Shown here piece after piece: positions 10,666 to 22,034 of a DNA stretch of 64,000 nt (the stretch's first letter is position 1; each line of letters begins with the position of its first letter). Location of the stretch: positions 434,001 through 498,000 of the forward strand of contig SRSI01000069.1 of the NCBI GenBank assembly GCA_005656395.1, written 5' to 3'. Below the pieces are notes generated by a model, which did not search any database, was not told where the DNA came from, and saw only the letters and a program-made list of their open reading frames with translations. This DNA comes from Strongyloides papillosus. Taxonomy: Eukaryota; Nematoda; Chromadorea; Rhabditida; Strongyloididae. The translations under genes and the position numbers were made by a program.

Positions 10666-12956
10666 GATTGTTTAAAATAAAATTTTATTATTGTAAAAAT
10701 TGTTTTAAAATACATATAATAGGCTTTTCTTTCTTTTTATAATAGGAATGTAACGAGAATAAATAATAACTTTTACTATTTTTCATCTTTAACACATCTC
10801 CCTCTCATTCTTTATTACTATTTCGAAGATTAATTTTTTTTTTCTCCTATCATCAGTGAAATTGAAAAATATTTTATTATTATTCCTATCCTTTAACATT
10901 TTTTCCAATTAGCTACAAATTTTTAAATAAAAATGTTAAAAATTTATGTTGTCATCTACCTCTTTATTAAAAGTTATGCAGTACACTGTGTAATGATATG
11001 ATATATTTAAATAGTAAATTCGAATTTTTAACATTATTTCACCTGCCAATTATTGGATTATGTTTAATGTTTAACCAAAATTACATTATTTTTCTCCATT
11101 AAAATTTCCTACACTTTCATGATAACTGTAACTTATTATGGTTTAAAGAGAATATTAAAGTTAAGGCCTGTTGTAAATTAACATAATTTATCAAATGAGA
11201 AATTGATGTATTTTAATGAGATGGCTTTTTTTTTTATAGTATTGAAGGAAAATGCAATTATTTTTATGTACTATATGGATTAAAATATTTAGTCAAGTTA
11301 TTTATCATGATTACCTCATTCTACATTTCCTCTTTTTTTAAAATAGTGCATTTTAAAATATACATATAATTTAAGGGATACTTTACGACTTTTTTTTATC
11401 TACAATAACGTACTTCTCATTCCTACCTTCTTCTTCCTTATTCTTTTCTTTTTTTACATCTATTTATTATAAAAATATATCTAGATACACACAAAAAGGA
11501 ACTGAATTATTTTAAGAAACAAAAACACGAAAGCATTTGTCAAGTTATGTTAGTATCAGATAGAATTTTTACAAACAATTGTCCTAGAGTTCCTGCCAAA
11601 AGACAAATTTAGAGATTAAAATTCATTCATTTTCAAGGATACCAAATTGTAATAATGCTTTCTTAAAGTATTTAATACTATTTTTATTCTTCTAAGTAGA
11701 TGCTCTTCTTTCTACCATTCCATAAAGCTCTTTTAAAATTAAGTTTTTATTATTTTTTTTTTCCATTTCTTACCAAAATACTTTTTATAACAGTATTTTT
11801 TAGCTTTATATAAAAATAATATATATATTAGGTTTTTTCATTCAAAAAAAAAATTAAATTGTTTTTTGGTTAGCATAGTTTATATTCATATAAAATAGAT
11901 AAAAAAATAATTAATTAAATATCTCTATATATTATATTTTTTTACCATTCTCATTTTCATATATATCCTATCATATTCCATTTTAATTTCACAAGGAAGC
12001 GATATTTTGTACATGTCTGATATATATCAGGAACAAGACATATAATCAACTATAAAATTAAAAAATTTTTTGATTTATCACTTTTACTCCCCTAATTATA
12101 CATTCCCCCTCTCCTCGAAATGTCCAATCATTCCTATTTTGTTTTAATTTTTCCCTTTTAAAAAGTATTTAGTAGCTATACTTGCATTATTTAGGTTTTT
12201 CTTGTCAACTGTTAATGTCATATTTAGATACCCTACCACTAACCATTCACTTTCAATTTAATTTAAACAAATTTTTAGTAAATCTTCCCAGAATTAATAT
12301 GGCAAATTAGATTTAAAAAATTCTTCCCTTCTACCAGGACGCAGGCGTCTTTATATATATTTTTTATAATCATCCCCTGGTACCAAAAACCATCTTTTGT
12401 ATCATAATCTATCCCACACATTTCAAATAATATAAAAAATTATCAAAGCTAAGTACTAATTTTTGAAATATAAAGATTAAATTTTCATATTATACTATGA
12501 CAACAATGAAAATAAAATAATAATGTTTAGGGGGATGGTGATGATGATGATAATGATGTAGTGGTAGTTTATAGTTAAGGATAGATTATAGCATCTAATA
12601 TATAAATGCTCTTTTGTTGGAAAGTTATGCAAAGAAAATTACTAAGTAGCTATTATAATATTTATGTATTTTTGCAAATATTTATTAAATTTACTTCTAT
12701 ATGTATAATAACTCTTCAATCAAATGGTTTTATAAAAATATATAAATAATATAATTAAATGACTTTTTTTATATTTAAAAAAATTATCATTTTTTTCTTT
12801 TAACAAGTACCAAAATATGTATAAATATGGATTTTTTTTTGATAAAAATGAATGTCTATATATTTATAATATAATTTTATAAAAGCTTTTAAGACTATTT
12901 TTGTAAAAAGTTACTATTTATATTATTTTAAATATTTTATTTAATATTCCTGGAAG
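10666..12956. other. AT-rich gap, no gene seen
   Basis: About 2.3 kb of very AT-rich DNA. I see only simple features: long A and T runs and a short GATGAT microsatellite near 12536-12559. No RNA gene or supported ORF. Confidence 0.5.
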
Positions 12957-13807
12957 ATGATGCATCACACAAACTTTCCTAAAATTATGAAGACCAACGT
13001 CAATAATGTTGATGTTGATATTTATGTTGTCCCGGTGTTGAGGAATCAAAAGCATTTCATGTTCTGTAATTCAAGAATACACATAACAGTAGGTGGCATT
13101 ATTTATTCACTAAAAATATTGAATATTAACTTTTTTTTATCTCATATTTATAGTTCCTAGGAAAGATACTTTCTATTCTTTATCTCATTATCCATGTCAT
13201 ATTTATTCGATTAATTATGGTTTTTGGTAATGAAGTCTCTGTCATGATAATGTCATTAATTGCACTATCAGTATCCATTTCTCATATCTATGCCTCCTTC
13301 CAATGGAAAAGGGCATGTCTCATACCAATAATTATTTTGTTATCTTTTTATATAGTCCACCAAATTGTTTGCTTATTATTTTTGTTGTACATTTTTTTAA
13401 ATGAAAATGCTTATTTTCATCAACAAATTCATTATCACCTTGAGGAATGGGAGATTACTTCAATTCACTATGGTAAGTTTGTTTTTTCATCATAATTTGT
13501 ATCCCTCCAAACATGACTCATTTGGGTATTGTGTTGTGACAAATGAGATAATTAAATTCTTTTTGTTTCAGTCTTCCAAGTCATCCTTCTTGTAATTATA
13601 CCTTTTTTGTTATTATGTGCAGGAGCATTGAAAATTACTATTTATCAATACCAATTCTTTAGTTACGTAGACAGGTTGTTGAAACGTTTCACCCTACGGC
13701 AGGAGAAGTGCCAGGAGAATGATAGTGGTGGTGAGAGTGTCCAAAATTATGATAAATCCACTAATAACAGTAGACAACTTGAAACTATTCAAGATGTGGA
13801 AGTATAG
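12957..13807 (+). CDS. Four-TM membrane protein, nematode orphan type
   Basis: Three exons: 12957-13088, 13154-13472 and 13572-13807, with intron phases 0 and 1 that keep the frame, giving 228 residues. The N-terminus is soluble. Four hydrophobic segments follow: ILSILYLIIHVIFIRLIMVF, VMIMSLIALSVSISHIY, CLIPIIILLSFYIVHQIVCL and VFQVILLVIIPFLLLCAGAL. A charged cytoplasmic-type tail (RLLKRFTLRQEKCQE and a Ser/Asn/Asp-rich end) completes it. Topology resembles the many small tetraspan proteins of unknown function in nematodes, but no family is firmly recognised. The exon 1 acceptor side (TTTATAG) and exon 3 acceptor (TTTCAG) are good. Confidence 0.6.
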
Positions 13808-14268
13808 AAAAAAGTTTAGACGTTTTTTTTATAAATAATTGCCATTTTTCTATTTTTTTTTGTTATTATTATATTTAGTTGTAGCTATATAAAATAAAGT
13901 AGATTGTACATAATGATAGTAAAAAAATGTTCTATTAGAAAGACAAATGTAATTGCGTTTTTTTATTTTTTATTATTTAAAATGTATATTACAAATTTTA
14001 GTAAGTGTATTATTTTTTTTTATTCTCCATAAGCCCATTTTGTATATTAATTTTGAAATAGAGTTAAGTAGCTTATAAAAAGATAAAAAGACTCAACTTC
14101 TAGAAGTTTTTTTAGGGGAAGCATTAATGTAGACAAAAAAATGTGTTAAAAACATTTTTTAGAAATACTTTAATTTCTTTTGTTGACAGAATGTTTATAA
14201 ATATTAAAACACATTTTAAAAAGGCATTTATGATAAAAAGAAGTAGTAACAAAAAGTGAAATTGTTTT
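13808..14268. other. Convergent 3' gap, nothing seen
   Basis: About 460 bp of AT-rich sequence between convergent stop codons. It likely holds two 3' UTRs. Confidence 0.4.
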
Positions 14269-14622
14269 CTATGGAGTAGGTGTTGATGGAAAAGTTTTGC
14301 TATAATCAACGGTAACAGGGCTTTTTTCCATATAATTCAGTTTCTGTGATTTACATGTTCCATCCTTACCAACTGATATGACATCCAAATCCAAAGTCTT
14401 GTCCTTATCAACATGTAAATTCTCAACGTTATTAACAAACTTAGTAACATTGCTCTTCCTACAATTGAACTTCGTTGACATTAAAAGTATGACAATTGCC
14501 ATTACAAGCATGCAAAATATGGTGACAGTTGAAAATATATTGTACGCACCTATATGTGAAGGTGCCTTCGGATATGAATTGTAAAAATCTACCACACCAG
14601 AATCACGTGTAAAATTCAACAT
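14269..14622 (-). CDS. Small single-pass membrane protein, unknown
   Basis: 117 residues, single exon. A polar N-terminus with one N-x-T site (NFT) is followed by one TM helix at about 31-50 (TVTIFCMLVMAIVILLMST) and a basic-then-acidic cytoplasmic-type tail ending in a Ser/Thr/Pro-rich stretch. No signal peptide precedes the TM, so a type III or signal-anchor topology is likely. It lies 162 bp downstream of the carboxylesterase on the same strand, so co-transcription is possible. Not recognised as a known family; it could be one exon of a larger gene. Confidence 0.5.
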   Translation of the reverse strand: MLNFTRDSGVVDFYNSYPKAPSHIGAYNIFSTVTIFCMLVMAIVILLMSTKFNCRKSNVTKFVNNVENLHVDKDKTLDLDVISVGKDGTCKSQKLNYMEKSPVTVDYSKTFPSTPTP

Positions 14623-14784
14623 CTCATAAAACTAAAGTGAATTTTATTACCATACAAATAATAAATACATTGCCATCTTCTAAATAATTTAAATATTAAA
14701 AAGATTATATAATATTCTAAAGGTTAAAATAAATGTTTTGAATATATATTATAATCGTTTTCCTTTTTTTGTTTTGAATTTCAA

Positions 14785-16716
14785 TCAAGTAACATTCTCT
14801 ACTTTTTTATCAATTTTGCATGCCTCATCGAAGAGTTCCGCCAACTTACGTATTCTTTGACCACCGAAATCTTTTCCCATTTCAGGGTTACTTTTAATCT
14901 TTAGATAATTATACTCTTCCATTGAACCGGTATTAGCACTCTCCCATTGGAATGACTCATTGTTATTTTGATCACATTCACCATTGGGATTACCATATTT
15001 CGCAAAATTGCACCACCAACTCCCGACTTGTTTTGTTACCTTTTTATCTTCAGCCGTAACGATGAATGGGACGACGAAAAGGTTAACACCGAATATGTAA
15101 AATAATTCAGTGGAGTGGGTTGCACTGATGAATGGTAAATGCAATTGGAATGCCATTAGGTGCCTTCTGTTAAAGTGATCAAAACGGTATAAATATAATG
15201 GAGGTTTTTGGGTGGTTTCTTTGTCACTAGATGCATTGCTTAGGTTGTCTAAACTTTCATTGGAATTTGTTTTATCACCAAAACCTGAATCACCACTACA
15301 GTAACTGTTTCTCTTCATGGTGTCTTTTAAGTTAATTGTCTTGGGTTTCCCATGGTATTCCATTCTTTCTTTACAATACCTTCGCATTGCTACATTATTA
15401 ACAATATCTCCAAATAAGGTGACAACTCTTTGTTTGAATATTTTCTTATTTCCAGCAGGTAAATTTTTTAGATTTCCAAGCTCCAATGCTTCATCACTTG
15501 TCATTTTTATGCCATTCCTATCAAAATATTCCACAAGATTTTGAATTAACTGATTTTTAAGTTTCTTATCAATCTTCCATTTATAAAGACCCATAAACAA
15601 TAAACCTTCATATTTACACACTCCAATAACACAACCCTTCGGTGGAGCTTCTTTCCTCAACTCACTAATACTCTTTGGTATAAATTCCCCATCAACAACA
15701 GGAGCGTTATCAAGAAAACCCTCCTTAAAATATTTACCCTCAACTAGCATTGTATTTCCTAATTTATCACTTGGTAGTTTCATTAAAAACTCCATCATCC
15801 TTATATTATCTTCTCTATCCCACTCCTTATTCTCATCAACTCTCCTAAATCCTAATTTAATAGCTTTACTCCTACATATCTCAATTAACTTCTCCTTATC
15901 ACCAACACCCCAAATGGTGTTAGCATTGCCACCCATAAGAATAACCTTCTGAAACATATCCCTCGTGTATGGAGATAACGCCAACAAATCCGTACTAACA
16001 GCCCCAGCAGATTGTCCAAATACAGTAATATTACCTGAATCACCATTGAAATATTGTATATTTTCATGGATCCATTTCAATGCCATATATTGATCCCAAA
16101 GTCCAAGGTTACATGGACATGAATCATCACCAGTATAAAAGAAACCCAGGAATCCTAACCTGTATTGTATCGTGACAACGATAACGTCATTCTTTACGAG
16201 GGTGTTTGTCATTTTTTTGTAGTCGTATCTGGCGGCACAGTCTATTGCGAAACCACCACCGTGGATGTATACCATTACGGGGTATGTCTTATCTTTTTTG
16301 GATAAGTCTGGTGTAATGATGTTTAGGTAGAGGCAGTCTTCGCTTTTTTTGTGGGCTAGTGTTATTGGTTCTACATATACGTCTCTTTGGATTGCTCGGG
16401 ATTTGTATTTTTTTGTTGATAATACACCATCCCATCTTTTTGGAGGTATTGGTTTCTGGAAATGTTTAGTTTTAATGTTAGGGAAAATATAATTAGTGTT
16501 TACCTTAAATCTTAACTCTCCAACAGGTGGTGAGGCAAATGGTATACCTAAGAAGATGTTTGCTTCATACCCATCTCTGCTTAAATAAGTTCTCCCCTCA
16601 ACCAAACCATAATTCGTCCTAACCTGAAGATGTGGTTTTGATGAGGAGTCACTGGTTTCGGTAGTTGAAGTATCAGACAATTTACTATTTTTACATCCCA
16701 TTTTAGAAGATACCAA
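14785..16716 (-). CDS. Intracellular type-B carboxylesterase with myristoylation-type N-terminus
   Basis: Up to 643 residues, single exon. The alpha/beta-hydrolase landmarks of the cholinesterase/carboxylesterase family are in order: FLGIPFASPPVGELRF, SEDCLYLNI, VMVYIHGGGF (oxyanion hole), the nucleophile elbow FGQSAGAVS (Ser about 236), the acid in KYEG (about 367), and the catalytic His in ATHSTELFY (about 532). The triad is complete, so activity is expected. The ORF opens MVSSKMGCKNSKLS. Starting at the second Met (16701) gives MGCKNS, an N-myristoylation site with an adjacent palmitoylatable Cys, while no signal peptide is present. This points to a membrane-tethered cytoplasmic esterase and favours the second start. 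A Ser/Asn-rich insert (about 470-500) is atypical. A direct duplication lies just upstream. Confidence 0.88.
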   Translation of the reverse strand: MVSSKMGCKNSKLSDTSTTETSDSSSKPHLQVRTNYGLVEGRTYLSRDGYEANIFLGIPFASPPVGELRFKVNTNYIFPNIKTKHFQKPIPPKRWDGVLSTKKYKSRAIQRDVYVEPITLAHKKSEDCLYLNIITPDLSKKDKTYPVMVYIHGGGFAIDCAARYDYKKMTNTLVKNDVIVVTIQYRLGFLGFFYTGDDSCPCNLGLWDQYMALKWIHENIQYFNGDSGNITVFGQSAGAVSTDLLALSPYTRDMFQKVILMGGNANTIWGVGDKEKLIEICRSKAIKLGFRRVDENKEWDREDNIRMMEFLMKLPSDKLGNTMLVEGKYFKEGFLDNAPVVDGEFIPKSISELRKEAPPKGCVIGVCKYEGLLFMGLYKWKIDKKLKNQLIQNLVEYFDRNGIKMTSDEALELGNLKNLPAGNKKIFKQRVVTLFGDIVNNVAMRRYCKERMEYHGKPKTINLKDTMKRNSYCSGDSGFGDKTNSNESLDNLSNASSDKETTQKPPLYLYRFDHFNRRHLMAFQLHLPFISATHSTELFYIFGVNLFVVPFIVTAEDKKVTKQVGSWWCNFAKYGNPNGECDQNNNESFQWESANTGSMEEYNYLKIKSNPEMGKDFGGQRIRKLAELFDEACKIDKKVENVT

Positions 16717-19045
16717 ATAAATAAATTAAATTATTCCAATTTTTTTTGACAATAACAATCCTCGTAGGTGATTTAAGTAATATTAAAATATTCTAATAAT
16801 AAAAAAAACTAAAATCTAAAGATAAATTTTCATTTATAAAATAATTCCAAATTTTATTGACAATCACCAATCCTCGTCTGGTGATTCCAGTAATATTAAA
16901 ATATTCAAAGAATAAAAGAAACTAAAATCTAAAGGTAAATTTTCATTTATAAAATATTCAAATATTCCTTTAGGTTTACACAAAAATGTGTATAGCTTTT
17001 TTTTACCAAATACATAGATAAATATTATTGTAATGGTTATAGGAAACTTAATTATTCACCCAAATATCTCTCAATCCATGATATTTACACATCGAATTAT
17101 GAATCACATCATCTTTATAATAAAAATATTGAACAAGATGTAAAAAAAAGTTTATTAAGGTAAAACAAATTTTGTAACAAAACATCTAGCAATAAAAACA
17201 ACATCTTTGATCGGTGTGAAGTAATAATAAATGTTGGTGAAAAAAAAGTTTCCACCATTCTCATAACATATTTTTTTTGAAAGTCAAATTGTTAAACATG
17301 AAATGGAGAATGTTTAAAAAAGAAGTAATAATGAATCATAAATATATTTTATGTAAAGGTTACCAGCATAAATAATAAAATTTAAACTTTAACAAAAAAA
17401 GATTCATTCTAATTCAAAGAGAAATACCCATTTTTATAATACTATATTTTTAATTTATTATCATACCACTTAAAATTAGGACTGACAGGAGGGGGTTATA
17501 AGAGTTCACTTCTCACTACAAACTACAATGACTTATAGAATAATGACTTTTGTTGTACTTTAAAACGAAATGGTAGAAATTTTAATACAACAAAATTAAT
17601 TTATATAAATAATATGAATTTTTACATTGTTATTTGTTTGAGAATGTTTTTGTTTGAGGGGGTGAAATGAAAATATATGAAAATATTGGATATTCTTTTG
17701 TTTTTTTAACCAACTACGATGGTATGGTGTGGATGTATAAAAATTTATTTCTGGAGAGTGATCATCTTACCGGAAAATGAGAGAAGCTCTGTACTCGAGA
17801 GATATAGGGGAAGGATATTTATAATACTATTCTATACAACTATTATATTTTTTATTAAAAGTTATATATATATCTATTACGTCAACTCAATTTTGATGGA
17901 GGACAGTAAAAAATAAAAAAAAAGTATACTGAATAGTTGTGAAAAGTTTTATCTAATTCGTTGTTAAGTTATATCTAAAAGTTATAATACTAAAGTTATT
18001 ACTAATATATATATACAATAGAAAAAGTTTAATAATCGACATTATAGAAAAGTATACAATTATATTAATATTAAAACTTTGATAAGAAATAGGAAGTTAA
18101 TTTTAATGATAACAAACAAATGTATTTTAAAATAATTTCACAACCGAAATCACCAGTCAATTAATATAACAAAAATATACACAAAAAGTTACGTTTATAT
18201 GAATTTTAGTAAAATTCTGTGTTACAAATATGATTAAACTCGTCAAACTTGATTATCTATTGTATACAAGAGTGGGGTAATTTGTGAGTAGTATGTGGAA
18301 CATAAAATATATATAACTTTAAAATCTAGTAAAATTTTATCTATTTTTATCTTTTTTCTACGAAATGAAGATACTTAAAAATACTTTACATACAACTTAT
18401 ATCAATATAATTTTTTTAGACAATATTTCTTGATATAACAACAAAAAAAATACATATATCAAGATGTATCTCTCGACTTTATTACTGCTTTTCACTCTTT
18501 TTCATACTCATATTTCATTCCGAAATTTAAATCACCAACTTCTCAACAATTAATTATAAATATAGATTTTCTTAACCAGACCCGTAAAAGAAAAGCAAAT
18601 AATATACACATTTTTTATATATCCCCACACTAAACTATAAATTAAAAAAATAAACCAAAAATGTAATGTATTCGGTAGACAATTAACATGACATACCATA
18701 ATAAATATTGCGCCTTTCATGTTAAATTAATCAAAAAATAATATAAAAGTGATTTATTTATTAATTATTTTGTTATTTACATTGGTTTATTTTACTGGAA
18801 CATTTACTTTTTATAATTTAAAACATAAAATATTGTATTTAATTTTTTACAATCTGTTAAAATATATTGTAATAGAATTGTTTATTAAATTTTAAACTAA
18901 TTTTTAGTATATGATATTAATTTAGTATATCGAATTAGGCTTTTTTTTTTGTTTAATTTTAAATAGTTAGTGGTTGGAGGAAATTGTTAAGGGGTGAGAT
19001 AGGAGAGAGAGAGAAAATATAAGAGAGGGGTGTGGAGTGGAGATT
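16717..19045. other. Gap upstream of the esterase
   Basis: About 2.3 kb. The first part is the ~111-bp tandem duplication listed separately. The remainder is AT-rich with a GA-rich run near 18990-19030 at the end of the chemoreceptor gene. The open frame at 17719-17916 is low-complexity and unsupported. Confidence 0.4.
16731..16953. repeat. 111-bp tandem duplication at the esterase 5' end
   Basis: Two adjacent copies (about 16731-16841 and 16842-16953) share TTCCAA, GACAAT, CAATCCTCGT, GTAATATTAAAATATTC, ACTAAAATCTAAAG and TTTTCATTTATAAAA in the same order. They begin 15 bp upstream of the first esterase ATG, so they probably overlap its promoter or 5' UTR. Confidence 0.8.
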
Positions 19046-20152
19046 TTAGACGTTAGTAGCATCTGGAACAGAATCGTACTGAGAACCAGTTAATTGGCTG
19101 AAGACTCCTTGAAGTTTATCGGTACACAAAACTTTATACAATGCCTTTTGGATTGCTGATGATGTGAAGAGTAATAACCATGGTGATAATGAGTACAATA
19201 AATCAACGACCGGATAAGATATATCATTGACTGTCATTATGAAGTCGTCATCATCATTGTAGGCTCCATAAAATGTCAAAACTTGAATGGCGGCATTCAA
19301 TATTAGGGAGATGGATAATGCCATTGCTGTGAAAAGAATCCTCTTTTCAGCTGATATCTTTGTATTTGGTGCTCCTCCACCATCTTCACTCTTCATATCA
19401 CTTTGCCTTCTCCTACTCTCCCTCTATAATTAATTACCATTAATAAAAATTATTAATACATCTATATAACTTACCATAATCTTAGATTGTTTTTGTATTA
19501 TAAAAATAACAGTTGTATATAAAGTTATGCAAATAATAGCACACAATAAACAACCAATTAAATCTATATTTGAAGTAAGGTAATTTGATTTATCACCTAA
19601 ATATAAACGAAGCCTCTCGGTATCTTTATCTCTTTGAAATCTTATTACATGTAAAGGGTTCATTGGAATGTATACTAGAACAACGAATGGTAGCAAAAAT
19701 TGAACCAATCTTGCTGTGAAGATATTTCTACTGTTCCAGCAGCCTTCGTATTCCATTGGCCTGACTGCTGCTGAGAGGCGATTGATGGCGAAGAGGACAT
19801 GACCAAGGTAGAGGACCAGTTTCATGTAGTAATGAAATGCAACGGAGAGCCTTGGTAATATATCCCATACTATTGTCCCTTCCTTGACGACTTCAGATAA
19901 CCAATGAAACTTCCTCCCTCTCATAAAAATAGTAAATTGAAAAAACATGATAAGTTCAGCAATAATTTGACTTGCAGACAGTCTAAAGAATGAGTTCTTA
20001 AATATCGGGAACCGTCTTTTTAATTTTGTTATTATGAAAAGTATCAATATATTGAGGAATGCTGAGATCAGGATGAAGACAAATAATAATAGATGTGGCA
20101 AAGGTAATGTATACGCCATTTCCGCTTCCTGAAAATAATAATTACCAACCAA
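19046..20152 (-). CDS. Serpentine chemoreceptor, Srg (gamma) type
   Basis: Exons 20152-19475 (start probably MAYTLPLP at 20119) and 19423-19046, with a 51-bp phase-0 intron (ATG|GTAAG ... TATAG|AGG). Seven hydrophobic segments can be traced from LLLFVFILISAFLNILIL to LLYSLSPWLLLFTSSA. Srg-like landmarks are KNSFFRLSASQIIAELI (TM2) and the TM3 end FAINRLSAAVRPMEYEGCW, matching the NRxxxxxxPxxYxxxW signature of the class. This is a nematode G-protein-coupled receptor, probably chemosensory. The TTTTCAG-like site just before the MAY codon (about 20129) suggests a trans-splice site or an extra 5' exon, so the longer ORF start is doubtful. Confidence 0.75.
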
Positions 20153-22034
20153 AACGAATTATAAATTCACATCAATCTTGAAAATATTAATTTATATAGG
20201 AAAAAATATAATAATATATTTTCCTTCATCCAAAACAAACACCAGCTGAAAAAATAAAATAAAAGTTTATATAAAAGAAATATCTCAAACACCCAAATAT
20301 TATATTATATATGCTTTATTTGAAATGGAAGTGAAATCCATAGGAGTGTAAAAAAAATGAAAGGTTATAGTAAAAAAATAGCAACTCCTAGGAATGTCTA
20401 ATAATAAAAATGGTTGATTTAAAAAATTAATATTCCTGCCAAAGTTATCCACCCTCAAAATACAAATTAAAATATTCTTATTTACTCTTATCAAAAATAT
20501 TTTTCATGTAACTTTGGAAAATAAAATATTTATCAACGGAATATTAAAAAAGTAATTCAATTAAAGATAGTAAATATTATTTTATGACTAAAAAATACCT
20601 ATTGCCAACATTTTTAAAACATACATCTTAACAATAATATCTTAACAATAAATCATTTTAAGAGGACAAGAAAAAAGTAACTTTTTAAAATTTACCTAAC
20701 CTTAATATAAACTTAGTATAAAGTAAAAAAATATCATCACTTTACTGATTAATTTTAACAATGGTCGCCGGAAATTTATATCAATCATATATATATAATA
20801 GATAACTGAAAAATAAAGTTAAAAAAATGTTACGTAATAAAATTAATATTTATTATTATGCATAATTGATGAGGATATTTTTATATCAATTTGAAAAGAT
20901 ATATAATAAATTTTAACTTCCTCTCATAATAAAATAAATAAATAGTCTAATGGTAAAAAATTACTTTACGGTGGGTTAGTAATTTAGTGATGAGATTTAA
21001 TATATAAAACATGTATAAATATTCATTGTGAAAATGTATATTTCAGAGGATGATAAGATTGCCGTCTCCACATACAATCATTGCCATTCAAATAAATATA
21101 TAAATATTTTATATATAAATATATTTCATAATAATCTCAACAAAAGAAAAAGGATTATTTAGCAGAAACAATTTTTGATGTGTAATCATATTCCCTTTAC
21201 ACAACTAGTTTTAACTCTTATCATCGTTTATTTTAAGAAATGTTAAGTTAAAAAAAGTGAAAATTTGTTAAAATAAACAATAAGTGAAAAGGTAAATGGA
21301 TAAATATCTTGACTAATTTTACGTGAAAGTGGAGAACAAAATATATTCATTAACTTTTTCCTTTTATACAACTCATTAATCCTCCTTTTGTTGTTTTTTG
21401 AGGAAAGCAATTAATGGGAAATAACAATGTTATTTAATTAATATTATCCTTATCTCCATTACAGTACCCTGAAATATCACTCTGAAGATAACTATTATAC
21501 TTTCACAAGGGCATAATAAATTAATTTCAACCAAACAAAAAACCAATATATACACCATCATCAATTATGTCCTCTACTTTAAATAAATATTAAAAAAAAT
21601 TTATTATCTCATTTATCAGAATAATTAAAAATAAAAAATATATAATAAAATTTTAAATTAGAATAAAACATCTTTGGTGGATGATTTGAAAATTTCTAAG
21701 TAAACACTTGGAAGTATTATTATTATGTATATCCCCTCAGTCATTCTTAGTGATAGTTATCTTTTTTTTTAAGAATGTCTAAAAATAAAAAGCATATGGA
21801 TTGTTTTATTGTTTATGAAGTATTATTTTGATAAATTTACATTTTTTAGAGAAGTCTTTATGTCAAAGAAAGTTAATAAAAACATATAGTTATTTTTGTT
21901 TATCATTCTTTGCTTATTAAATTACATTATCTATAGGATATGACAAGAAAAAATAATTAAATATAAATCTCTTTTTATATAAAACATAATATTATTTATA
22001 AATAATCAACGCTCGATTGTAAAAACGTCTTGGT
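20153..22034. other. AT-rich gap, no gene seen
   Basis: About 1.9 kb upstream of the chemoreceptor and downstream of HEATR5. I see no supported ORF, RNA or repeat beyond A/T runs. Confidence 0.5.

Noticed and set aside
10666..12956. Search for RNA genes or CRISPR-like repeats in the largest empty gaps
   Set aside because: No regularly spaced direct repeats or tRNA TpsiC-box motifs were found by eye; a covariance-model scan would be decisive.
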